This document shows, one piece after another, positions 8,537-17,030 of a stretch of 64,000 nt of DNA; the stretch's first letter is position 1; each line of letters opens with the position of its first letter. A model generated the notes under the pieces. The model had not been told where the DNA came from and made no database searches. It saw nothing but the letters and a program-made list of their open reading frames with translations. The stretch is from JBCDJG01 sp038748065 (GTDB lineage Bacteria > Pseudomonadota > Gammaproteobacteria > Pseudomonadales > Halieaceae), in NCBI GenBank assembly GCA_038748065.1, contig JBCDJG010000015.1, forward strand, positions 27,894 to 91,893, in the 5' to 3' direction. Both the position numbers and the translations under genes were made by a program.

Positions 8537-9750
8537 GCGGCGTTGTTTTAGCCGCGGGAGCGACCGCCGTCTTCTGGCAAGACATCCGTGAAGTGCGCGC
8601 ACTCATGGAGTATGCCGCCACCTTTGAACCCGAGGTGATAGACGAGAACTTCAGGAGTTTCTACACCCAATATCCCGCCGTTACGATAAAGCGCGGCGGG
8701 CCTGTCTATGATCTGCCTGAGGCGCTGCGCGATGACGCGCTGCCCGAAACCTATACCTACGGCGATGAAGAGAAAAGCCTGAGCCAGTTTCTGGCCGACA
8801 CCCAGACCAGCGGCCTGCTGGTGATGCAGGGTGACGCCATCGTGTATGAGGACTACTGGCGTGGCCAGACCGCCGAGGATCGCCACATCATTATGTCAAT
8901 CTCCAAGTCCATGGCGTCCATGCTGGTGGGCGTAGCGGTCAATGACGGTCTTATCGATATCGAGGATCAGGTGACCGACTATGCGCCATCATTGGTTGGC
9001 TCCGCCTATGACGGCGTCACAGTGAAAAACGCGCTCGAGATGGCATCTGGCATTCGCTGGAGTGAGGACTACGGGCGACTGGACTCGGATTTGGTGCAGT
9101 CGCTGGTTGCCCTCTTGCTGGGCTCCCTCGATGAGTTTGCCCTCGGATTGCAACGAGAGCGTGAGCCCGGCACTTACAACCACTACGCCAGCATGGATAC
9201 CCATATTCTGGGTATGGTTCTGCGCGGCGCAACGGGAAAATCCTATCAGGATTACTTCGAAGAAAAGCTCTGGTCGAAACTCGGCGCAGAAAGCGACGCG
9301 AAAATGCTAGTCGATTCCGTCGGCGAACCCCTGGTGTACGGTGGCGTCAACATTCGCCTTCGAGACATGGCCCGCTTCGGCAAGCTGTACCTCGACGAGG
9401 GGCGCAACTTTGCCGGTGAACAGCTCGTGCCTGCATCGTGGGTGAAGGCATCCACCACGCCGGACGCGCCCATGCTCATGCCGATGGCAGACAATCCGCA
9501 GTCATCGAGCGGCTTTGGCTACAAATACCAGTGGTGGATTCCATTCACACCGGATGGCGGCGATTACTCTGCGATCGGCATTTATGGTCAGTTTGTTTAT
9601 GTGAATCCCAAGCGTCGCGTCGTAATCGCAAAGACCACTTCCTACCTTGACTATAACGAGAATGGCGGCTGGATGAACCACGAGACGCTGATCGCGATGC
9701 AGGCAATTGCGCGCCATCTCACGCCAGATGAGGCTCTGGCCGCCAACTAG
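8512..9750 (+). CDS. SxxK serine hydrolase, beta-lactamase fold (NylB-like)
   Basis: 412 residues from the ATG at 8512, which places an uncleaved-looking hydrophobic segment (residues 5-22) at the N terminus, so it is probably anchored or exported. Ser129-x-x-Lys132 (SISK) is the catalytic pair. The segment MLVGVAVNDGLIDIEDQVTD and the later RDMARFGKLYLDEG match class-C-type serine hydrolases, including 6-aminohexanoate-dimer hydrolase (NylB). Substrate could also be an ester or a D-amino peptide. It overlaps the PepSY gene upstream and converges with the NylA-like amidase, the last 32 bp of both being shared. Confidence 0.8.
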   Translation: MYWKKIFLGGVVLAAGATAVFWQDIREVRALMEYAATFEPEVIDENFRSFYTQYPAVTIKRGGPVYDLPEALRDDALPETYTYGDEEKSLSQFLADTQTSGLLVMQGDAIVYEDYWRGQTAEDRHIIMSISKSMASMLVGVAVNDGLIDIEDQVTDYAPSLVGSAYDGVTVKNALEMASGIRWSEDYGRLDSDLVQSLVALLLGSLDEFALGLQREREPGTYNHYASMDTHILGMVLRGATGKSYQDYFEEKLWSKLGAESDAKMLVDSVGEPLVYGGVNIRLRDMARFGKLYLDEGRNFAGEQLVPASWVKASTTPDAPMLMPMADNPQSSSGFGYKYQWWIPFTPDGGDYSAIGIYGQFVYVNPKRRVVIAKTTSYLDYNENGGWMNHETLIAMQAIARHLTPDEALAAN

Positions 9751-11209
9751 GGTTTTGAGGCTGGTAGTGACAAATGTTAAGGGCCGGCTTGGTCTGCTGC
9801 CAAGGTCGCGCCCGTTCCAGTTGCCCCGATAACGCAAACAGTACATCCTCACGCCCGTAAGCCGCGGTCAGTAAGACGCCGACCGGCAAACCGTCCTGAT
9901 TGACATGCAAAGGCACGGTCGCCGAGGGGACGCCGGCGAGATTTGCCAAGGGTGTGAATGCGCCGTAAGTCCACTTTTTCTGCAGGTAGTCTTCTGAATC
10001 TGCCTGGTTGGCGTTGAGATAACCCAGAGGAATCGGTGGCCGGGCCAAGGTCGGCGTCAGGAGAACATCAAAGTCGGTCATAAAGACGCCCAGCCGCCGG
10101 GCCATCGCGTTTTTGAAGTCCAATGCCTCGGCGAGCTGTCGTGCGCTTGACGCCTCGCCGCGCGCTGCCATGGCCAGATTGCACGCCTCAACTGAAGCAG
10201 CATTAACCTGCCTGCCATTTTCAGCCGCTGTTGCCGGAAGTTCCATTGCCAGCGAAACTGCAAGCAGGGTAGACAGATGCGTACACAGCTGTGGATGAGC
10301 ATAGGCTGGGCTCGCTTCTATCACCTCATGCCCGAGGTCGGATAACAGTGCAGCCGCATCGGCCAGGGCCTCGGCACAGTCGTCGGCGATAGCGATGTCA
10401 TTCGCTGCGCCATTACTGACAGCAATACGTAAACGCGCTGGGTCATGGGCCAGCGTATCTGCATAGAGACCTCGCTTTGCCGGCGCGGCGTAAGGCGCTC
10501 CGGTTTCAACGCCTTCAATATGATCCAGCACTAGCGCACTGTCTCGTACGCTGCGTGTGATCACGTGTTGAGCCATCATGCCGAACCAGATCTCGCTGTA
10601 TTGCGGCCCGGTCGGCACGCGCCCCCGGCTGGGTTTCAGGCCGAACAGGCCGCAGCAGGAGGCCGGGATCCTGATCGAACCCGCTGAGTCATTGCCATAG
10701 GCGAGCGGCACGGCACCAAAGGCAACGGCAGCAGCGCCGCCACCACCGGAGCCCCCAACAGAGTGGCCGAGGTTCCAGGGATTACGGCAGGGGCCATGAA
10801 GGAGGGATTCGGTCGTAATTGAGGAGGACAACTCGGGCACATTGGTGGTGCCAAAGGGCACTAGCCCCAGCGCGCGAAAGCGCCTCACAATTTCGTCGTC
10901 GGCCGCCAGTCGATCGCCCTTGGTAAGTCGGCTGCCGTAGTAGCGACGGGCGCCTGCCACGGCGCCCAAACAGTCCTTCATTGCAATAGGCACGCCCCAC
11001 AGTGGCCCGGCGCCTGCTTTGCTTACGCCCTCACGCGCTACCGCCTCTTCGAGGTCGACGAACGCGTTTATACGATCATCGATCAATGCAGCAATCGCGA
11101 GACTGCAATCCAGCGCTTCATCCGCGGTCAGATCTCCCGCGGCGATCCTGCGCGCCAGTTCCGTGGCGTCCCAACTGGCGAAGGTAATGAGGTCGTCAAT
11201 GGCGCGCAT
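9719..11209 (-). CDS. Amidase-signature hydrolase (NylA-like)
   Basis: 496 residues from the ATG at 11207-11209, preceded by a GAGG site; a GTG three codons upstream is the alternative. The Ser-cisSer-Lys triad is intact: Lys78 (AMKDCLG), Ser154 (GGSGGG) and Ser178 (NDSAGSIRIPAS). The core RNPWNLGHSVGGSGGG and the tail AAYGREDVLFALSGQLE look close to 6-aminohexanoate cyclic-dimer hydrolase NylA, judged from memory of that family. Other amidases of this fold act on aryl or amino-acid amides, so the substrate is unproven. It lies among NylB-like and NylC-like genes. Confidence 0.82.
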   Translation of the reverse strand: MRAIDDLITFASWDATELARRIAAGDLTADEALDCSLAIAALIDDRINAFVDLEEAVAREGVSKAGAGPLWGVPIAMKDCLGAVAGARRYYGSRLTKGDRLAADDEIVRRFRALGLVPFGTTNVPELSSSITTESLLHGPCRNPWNLGHSVGGSGGGGAAAVAFGAVPLAYGNDSAGSIRIPASCCGLFGLKPSRGRVPTGPQYSEIWFGMMAQHVITRSVRDSALVLDHIEGVETGAPYAAPAKRGLYADTLAHDPARLRIAVSNGAANDIAIADDCAEALADAAALLSDLGHEVIEASPAYAHPQLCTHLSTLLAVSLAMELPATAAENGRQVNAASVEACNLAMAARGEASSARQLAEALDFKNAMARRLGVFMTDFDVLLTPTLARPPIPLGYLNANQADSEDYLQKKWTYGAFTPLANLAGVPSATVPLHVNQDGLPVGVLLTAAYGREDVLFALSGQLERARPWQQTKPALNICHYQPQNPSWRPEPHLA

Positions 11210-11357
11210 ACCGGGCACCTCGCAAGGGATTCGGTGAGGGTTATGCTCGTTTACCCAGCGTAGCCAAGCTCACCGGCGCCGTGAAGATGTCAAAGGCGAT
11301 GCCTCCGGTGCTTGGTGTGCAACAGTCTGAGCTTAGCTTGAGGAAAAAATCGGGAGC

Positions 11358-12353
11358 TTAGGGGCTAATCTGTTCGATATCTTGTTGTACGGCCCGGAAT
11401 AGCCATTCCCGAAAACGCTTCAGCGAAGGATTGTTCCAACGGTCAACGCGAGCAAAAAACCAGTATGTCCAGGGCGTTACGGGTCCAAACTGCGGGTTGC
11501 CCGCGCCAATCTCTACCAGGTGACCGGCATTGATATCCGGCGCGGCAACTAGTCGGTTGGTCAGGGCCACGCCCCTGCCCTGGCGCGCAGCGGCCAGTGT
11601 CATGTGCCCATCCCATAAACGCGGACCCTGCGGTTCCTCGGCTTCGATTTCAAACTCTTCCAGCCAGATACGCCAGGTGTCGAAGTCCTCTTCGTGCAAC
11701 AGATCCACTTTAAGCAGGTCGGCAGGCGCTTCGATGTTGCCCTGGCGCTCCAGAAATTGAGGGCTCGCCACAGGAATAATAGGCGGTTTGGCGAACTCTA
11801 CACCGCGTACGCCGGGGAATGAGCTCTCTGATTCAGCATCCTGTGGCAGAAGACGAATATCAATATCGGCCTCCATTCGCGTCAGGTCGGCACCGTCGTG
11901 GGTCGACTTGAGTTCAATATCAACCTGGGGGTGTAACTCTTCAAACTCTGCGAGATGCTCCACCAGCCAGTGCAGCGCGAAGCCGGGCATACACCACACC
12001 TGTATATGGTTTTCCAGGCCCTGTTTTATCAACTCTCGCGTCGCGTCGGCGATGTCGTCAATGGCCTGGCCTATATGGGCGTGATAGTGCCGGCCCTCTT
12101 CGGTCAGCACAGCGCCCGCGGCCGTGCGCTCCACCAATCGGGTACCGGTCCAGTCTTCGAGGGTGCGTAGATGCCGGCTGATCACCGCATGATCTCGCGC
12201 CAAGGCCTGCGCCGCGCGGCGGATTCCCCCCAGGCGGGCGACCGCATCGAAGGCGCGCAGGGCCTCGAAGGGCGGTGTCGCTTTGCGTTCCGGTGGCCTC
12301 GATCGTAACTTGCGATCGCTCGGGTTGGTCTTGCTGGGGTCTTGGCTACTCAT
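11358..12353 (-). CDS. LysR-family transcriptional regulator
   Basis: 331 residues. A charged 25-residue N-terminal extension precedes the winged helix: PPFEALRAFDAVARLGGIRRAAQALARDHAVISRHLRTLE, the second and third helices of the LysR reader. The rest is the two-lobed effector-binding domain, resembling GcvA-type members. It sits upstream of the amidase on the same strand and divergent from the NylC-like gene. That position makes it the likely regulator of the hydrolase cluster (inference). Confidence 0.85.
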   Translation of the reverse strand: MSSQDPSKTNPSDRKLRSRPPERKATPPFEALRAFDAVARLGGIRRAAQALARDHAVISRHLRTLEDWTGTRLVERTAAGAVLTEEGRHYHAHIGQAIDDIADATRELIKQGLENHIQVWCMPGFALHWLVEHLAEFEELHPQVDIELKSTHDGADLTRMEADIDIRLLPQDAESESSFPGVRGVEFAKPPIIPVASPQFLERQGNIEAPADLLKVDLLHEEDFDTWRIWLEEFEIEAEEPQGPRLWDGHMTLAAARQGRGVALTNRLVAAPDINAGHLVEIGAGNPQFGPVTPWTYWFFARVDRWNNPSLKRFREWLFRAVQQDIEQISP

Positions 12354-12664
12354 CGGCCGTTTATGCCGTACAGGTCACGCCAGCTTAGCACGGTGAGCTT
12401 CGCAAAGACCAACGCGTAAAGCACTGCCGGTATCGCTTGGCCACATGCTTTGTAGTCAAGACATCACCCTATCAGGGGCATAGAGAAACCAGCTACACCG
12501 ACTGTTGACCCAGCGTCACCACTGCGTGCGCCTTGCGCATCTTCGCATGACTGGGCATTTCACCTACTATCGATATCAATGCGCTGGCGAACTTGGCTGT
12601 CGCCGGATACGAGCCAGGCTTGTGTGGCGAGCATGTGTGAACAGACTCAAACAAGGATCAGGCA
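12354..12664. other. Divergent intergenic region, LysR / NylC-like
   Basis: This 311-bp stretch holds the promoters of the LysR gene and the NylC-like operon. I see no credible gene. An 8-bp palindrome TATCGATA lies at 12568-12575 and an AAGGA ribosome site sits just before 12665. No repeat, terminator or clear T-N11-A LysR box could be singled out by eye. Confidence 0.5.
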
Positions 12665-14128
12665 ATGGACTCCCGATCAGGGCATCACTTCATCAGAGGC
12701 CTAGGCGATGCCGCAGGCATGCGCGCATGCCGCCTTGGCCTGGCACTTGGGCTTACCGTCAGCATAAACAGCTTTGCCCAGCCACAGATTGATGACCAGT
12801 CAGAGCTACCCATGACTATCAATGACGGGTTCTCATCCAGTGATGCTCTAACCTTCGACTGGCCCATGCTCGAAATAGGCACGGGCCAGTACGAGGACGG
12901 CCCGACGGGAGTTACCGTCATCAAGTTCAAAAAGCCGGTGCTCGCTGTTGTCGACTCCCGGGGTGGCGGACCCGGCACCATCAATGCCGACTATTTGAAG
13001 ATGGGTTATTCCGTGCCCAACACAGACGCCGTCGTCTTTGCTGGCGGGTCCTGGTACGGGCTAGAGGCGGCTACTGCCGTGACCTCAGCGATGAAAGACG
13101 ACGGCATTCGCAGCGGGCACTGGGACAACGTCGGCTTAGCTCTGGGTTCCATTATCTATGATTTCGGCGGCCGCAGGCTGAACGAGATCTATCCAGACAA
13201 ACGCCTCGCGCAGGCAGCTTATCGCGCTGCTGAGGAAGGCATTTTCCCGGTCGGGCCTTACGGCGCCGGGCGGTCTGTCGTATTTGGCGGTGTATTCGGC
13301 TGTAACGCCAAGTCGGGACAAGGGGCGGCCTACCGCCAGATCGGCGAACTTAAGATAGCCGTATTCGTCGTCGTGAACGCTATGGGCGTGGTTGTCGACC
13401 GAGACGGTAACATGGTGGCCTGCAACAAAGGTCCTGGCTGGCCCAAGTCGTCCAAGGTAAAAGACCTGCTCGCCGCATCGCCGGACAACGTGCAACCTGA
13501 CTGGGACGGCGAACGCGCTCTGGCCCCCGAAAAGAAGAACACCACGATCTCACTGGTTGTCACCAACAGAAAACTTGACTACGGCGAGTTGAATCGACTG
13601 GCTGTGCAGGTTCACACCTCGATGGCCCGGGCTATCCAACCCTACGCCACGGTCTACGACGGTGACGTTCTTTACGCAGTGACGACGGACGAGGTTGACG
13701 AGGGCCCAGGAGCCGCCTTACCCAGCCTCGAAATCGGCCTGGTCGCTGCCGAGATGATGTGGGACGCCATCCTTGCCGCAGTGCCAGAGCAACCTGAGCC
13801 TCCCGAGTTTGTCGCAAGTACTGAGGCGAGTGATAAGACCGGGGATGCCGACCTACTGGACAGCTTCGTGGGCGATTACATCTTCAGTCGCTTCGTCACT
13901 CTTCAGGTTCGCAGGCAAGGCGATCGTCTGTTGGCGCGAGCGATCGGCGATAGGGATGTGTTCGCAATCCCGCGAGACGAAGCCGTTGTGCTCACGCCGC
14001 TGTCAGGCAATCGCTTCACCATACCAAACACACGGTACCCGTTCGAAGTAGTGTTTAAAGATGCCTCTGTGGTGCTGAACCCGGGTCATTGGGAACAGCG
14101 TGCCAAGCGCAGTGAAGCGGCAGACTAG
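12665..14128 (+). CDS. Secreted S58/P1 Ntn-hydrolase, NylC-like
   Basis: 487 residues. A signal peptide ends near residue 39 (NSFAQP). The core matches 6-aminohexanoate-oligomer endohydrolase NylC: YEDGPTGVTVI, AVVDSRGG, YGLEAATAV, IYDFGGRRLNEIYPDK, and KNTTISLVVTN. In NylC the chain cleaves itself between Asn266 and Thr267, and Thr267 becomes the nucleophile; here Asn292-Thr293 is present. Asn238 matches NylC Asn219, and Asp332 and Asp334 match Asp306 and Asp308. The position of NylC Lys189 appears to be glycine (near 209), with Lys216 close by. Residues 398-480 form an extra C-terminal domain like DUF3471. Periplasmic cleavage of oligoamides or peptides is inferred. Confidence 0.78.
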   Translation: MDSRSGHHFIRGLGDAAGMRACRLGLALGLTVSINSFAQPQIDDQSELPMTINDGFSSSDALTFDWPMLEIGTGQYEDGPTGVTVIKFKKPVLAVVDSRGGGPGTINADYLKMGYSVPNTDAVVFAGGSWYGLEAATAVTSAMKDDGIRSGHWDNVGLALGSIIYDFGGRRLNEIYPDKRLAQAAYRAAEEGIFPVGPYGAGRSVVFGGVFGCNAKSGQGAAYRQIGELKIAVFVVVNAMGVVVDRDGNMVACNKGPGWPKSSKVKDLLAASPDNVQPDWDGERALAPEKKNTTISLVVTNRKLDYGELNRLAVQVHTSMARAIQPYATVYDGDVLYAVTTDEVDEGPGAALPSLEIGLVAAEMMWDAILAAVPEQPEPPEFVASTEASDKTGDADLLDSFVGDYIFSRFVTLQVRRQGDRLLARAIGDRDVFAIPRDEAVVLTPLSGNRFTIPNTRYPFEVVFKDASVVLNPGHWEQRAKRSEAAD

Positions 14129-14134
14129 AGCGCT

Positions 14135-15421
14135 ATGAACATGGGCGATACGCGACTCTCAAGGGCCTCGGTTCCCAACCACAGCCGCGCCAACGGTGTC
14201 AGCGATGACTCTGATCTACATGGCCGGCTGGCGTCGGTGCGCGACCTGTACGCGGGCAGGGTGTTTCCACAGCAGCAGATCTATACCTTCAGCCATATCG
14301 ACCAACTGTTTCCCTCCCGTATCATTGAGCGCGGTCCGACAGTGGCACCACTGGTGGCTGGGACAAGCCAGCTTGAAGAGTTGAGAATGCAATGTGGCCA
14401 TCGCGCCTACGACCTCTACGACATACTGTCCTTGAACAGGGTGGCCGCCATCCTGGTGCTCAAGGACGGTAAAATCTGTCTCGAGCACTATGAGTTTGGT
14501 CTCGATCGAGCCTCGCGCTGGATGTCGATGTCAGTGGCAAAATCCATAGGTTCCACGCTGGTTGGCATTGCCATAGCTGAGGGGCTGATAGACAGCGTCG
14601 ACGACACACTCGAAACCTATCTGCCGTCGTTGCGTGGAGGCGCCTACGAAGGTGTTAGCATCCGCCAACTACTGCAGATGTCCTCCGGCGTCGAGTGGGA
14701 CGAAGAACCGACCAATCCCGCTTCGCATCGCAGCACCATGTTGGAACTGCAGCTTGCGCAGCAACCGGGCGCAATTCTCAAGTACCTAAGCGGGCTGCGA
14801 CGCATAGCTGCACCGGGAACGCGTTGGAATTACAGCACGGGTGAAACACATCTTGTCGGGGAACTGCTGCGCGCCGCAACGGGGGAGTACCTGTCTACCT
14901 TTGCGTCCTCTCGACTCTGGTCACCACTGGGCATGGAATCAGATGCCAGCTGGTGGCTGGAATCACCTGATGGACTTGAAGTCGCGGGTAGTGGTATCAG
15001 CGCAACCCTGCGCGACTACGCCCGCTTCGGCCTGTTTACCATGCAGGGTGGTGTGCTGGATGGGCGACGGATTGTCCCGGTGGACTGGTTTACTGAAGCG
15101 ACCTCCCCCCAGCTGATTAATGGCGAGCGCGTTGACTATGGCTACCAGTGGTGGCCCGTTTACGACCTGGAGGATAGTGCTGAGGTAACGCAAGCTGCCA
15201 ATGGCAGCCACGCAGCGCCTGGCGTCAAGAAGCCCACATCCTCGCATCCGCATTGGCATGGGGCGTTTATGGCGGCTGGCTTGTTCGGCCAGCACATCTA
15301 CGTGCATCCGCAAGAGCGGGTTGTCATTGCCCTGTGGAGTGCGCAATCCAAGCCACTTGACGGCGAGGTCGTTGATGAGAGGGCATTTTTCAACGCTGTC
15401 GTACGTCAACTCAAGCAATGA
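14135..15421 (+). CDS. SxxK serine hydrolase, beta-lactamase fold (NylB-like)
   Basis: 428 residues, starting 6 bp after the NylC-like gene, so co-transcribed with it. Ser133-x-x-Lys136 (SVAK) is the catalytic pair, followed by LVGIAIAEGLIDSVDDTLETYLPSL and LLQMSSGVEWDE. The later WNYSTGETHLVGELL supplies the expected active-site tyrosine region. These features are those of NylB and EstB-type hydrolases. I see no signal peptide, so it probably works in the cytoplasm on imported products. It is a paralogue-like partner of the serine hydrolase at 8512, but the two are diverged. Confidence 0.8.
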   Translation: MNMGDTRLSRASVPNHSRANGVSDDSDLHGRLASVRDLYAGRVFPQQQIYTFSHIDQLFPSRIIERGPTVAPLVAGTSQLEELRMQCGHRAYDLYDILSLNRVAAILVLKDGKICLEHYEFGLDRASRWMSMSVAKSIGSTLVGIAIAEGLIDSVDDTLETYLPSLRGGAYEGVSIRQLLQMSSGVEWDEEPTNPASHRSTMLELQLAQQPGAILKYLSGLRRIAAPGTRWNYSTGETHLVGELLRAATGEYLSTFASSRLWSPLGMESDASWWLESPDGLEVAGSGISATLRDYARFGLFTMQGGVLDGRRIVPVDWFTEATSPQLINGERVDYGYQWWPVYDLEDSAEVTQAANGSHAAPGVKKPTSSHPHWHGAFMAAGLFGQHIYVHPQERVVIALWSAQSKPLDGEVVDERAFFNAVVRQLKQ

Positions 15422-15466
15422 GCCAGCGCCCGCTGGGTCTCGCAAACATGCACCGGCTATAAGCCA

Positions 15467-16945
15467 ATGACGAGTACCGCCCACAGGTCTTCAGCGGTAT
15501 CCCCGGGTAAAAGCCTGGCCGATCAACGCGATGGTGTCGATTCCGCCAGCAGCAAAGGCGGCGAACTATTCGGCCATCCCAGAGGCCTCGCTTATATCGT
15601 TTTCGCTGAGGCGTGGGAGCGTTTTTCCTTTTACGGCATGCAGGCCCTGCTGGTGCTGTACATGGCCTCCTACCTCCTGCGCGACGGCAACAATGACCAG
15701 ATCCTGGGCTTCACGGCTTTCGCGGGGCTTTTACGAGCAGTCTTCGGCGATCTCTCCGTACAGGCCATGACCGCGCAGATTTTTGGCCTGTATGTCGGCC
15801 TGATTTACCTCGCTCCCGTACTGGGCGGCTACCTGGGTGATCGCTTCCTGGGCCGGACGAGGGCAGTGCTGGCGGGCGCCATCTTCATGGTCGCCGGTCA
15901 CCTGCTCATGGCATTTGAAAGTGCCTTCCTGATCGCGCTTGGCCTACTTATTCTCGGCTGCGGGCTATTGAAGGGCAACCTCGCTGCGCAGGTCGGTGCG
16001 CTGTACGCCAAAGCCGACCAGCGACGGGATACGGCGTTTACGCTATACAACGTCGCCATCACAGCAGGAGGCACTCTGGCGCCGCTCATCTGCGGCACGC
16101 TGGGTGAGCGCTACGGCTGGCACTACGGCTTTGGCGCAGCGGGTATCGGCATGATTGTCGGCTGCATCATTTATCTGTCTGGACGGCATCACCTGCCGCC
16201 AGATACCCCTGACACCGCGAGGCCGGGTAGTGCCACCCTGAGCCGCGATGAGTTCGGCAAAGTAGCAGCAATACTCCTGCTGATCCTGGTGGCGTCGCTG
16301 TTCTGGATCGGACAAACACAGGTCTGGAACAGCTACCCACTGTGGATACAGTCGCGGGTTGACCGCGCCATATTTGACATGATTGTGCCCGTTACCTGGT
16401 TTCAGTCTATCGATGCAGGCGCAGCCATGGTCCTGGTGCCCCTCGTGCTGTGGCTATGGCGTACGCAGCGCCAACGCCACCGCGAACCATCAGAGCTGAG
16501 CAAGCTCTCTATCGGCTTCATCTTCGTCGCGCTAGCCTTCAGCGCACTCGCAATCGGCGAATGGCTGGCGGGCTTGCAGAATATGGTCTCGATGCGTTGG
16601 CTGATACTGTTTCATTTCCTGGTGGGCGCAGGCTTTCTGTACATTGGCCCAGTGATGATGTCTCTGATATCACGTACTGCTCCCCCGCCTGTAAACGCCA
16701 CAATGGTCAGCTGCTACTACCTGGCCATATTCCTCGGCGGCTTCGTCAGCGGCTGGCTGGGCCGGTTTTATGAGCCATTGGGCCCACTGGCGTTCTGGGC
16801 ATTACATGCGCTTATCGCGCTGGCTGGACCAGTGGCCCTCTTGCTCCTGAGAAGGTGGATTTCCACAACGCTTAGTGCCGTTGAGCTCATCGACCACACT
16901 AAAGAACGCCATGGTGTGTCTGACGCACCCCCTGTGGCTGATTAG
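15467..16945 (+). CDS. POT/PTR-family proton-coupled peptide transporter
   Basis: 492 residues with about 12 helices. The family signature ExxERFxFYG is present as EAWERFSFYG near residue 47, followed by YLGDRFLGRTRAVLAGA. POT proteins import di- and tripeptides with protons. Placed 45 bp after the NylB-like hydrolase and before a TonB receptor, it would carry the products of the periplasmic NylC-like enzyme across the inner membrane for final cleavage (inference). Confidence 0.88.
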   Translation: MTSTAHRSSAVSPGKSLADQRDGVDSASSKGGELFGHPRGLAYIVFAEAWERFSFYGMQALLVLYMASYLLRDGNNDQILGFTAFAGLLRAVFGDLSVQAMTAQIFGLYVGLIYLAPVLGGYLGDRFLGRTRAVLAGAIFMVAGHLLMAFESAFLIALGLLILGCGLLKGNLAAQVGALYAKADQRRDTAFTLYNVAITAGGTLAPLICGTLGERYGWHYGFGAAGIGMIVGCIIYLSGRHHLPPDTPDTARPGSATLSRDEFGKVAAILLLILVASLFWIGQTQVWNSYPLWIQSRVDRAIFDMIVPVTWFQSIDAGAAMVLVPLVLWLWRTQRQRHREPSELSKLSIGFIFVALAFSALAIGEWLAGLQNMVSMRWLILFHFLVGAGFLYIGPVMMSLISRTAPPPVNATMVSCYYLAIFLGGFVSGWLGRFYEPLGPLAFWALHALIALAGPVALLLLRRWISTTLSAVELIDHTKERHGVSDAPPVAD

Positions 16946-17030
16946 GCAACTTTTGTAACGCAGTGGCTTCGGTACCATCAAAGTCGTTCAAAAAGAACTG
17001 CTGTACTTTGTACCCAATGGGGGGGAAACA

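Noticed and set aside
8512..9750. Antibiotic-resistance beta-lactamase
   Set aside because: The SxxK fold is shared, but the motif pattern is that of NylB/EstB-type hydrolases and the context is catabolic.
16946..17030. Inverted CAAAG/CTTTG repeat before the TonB receptor
   Set aside because: The arms are only five bases and imperfectly spaced; not enough to call an operator.
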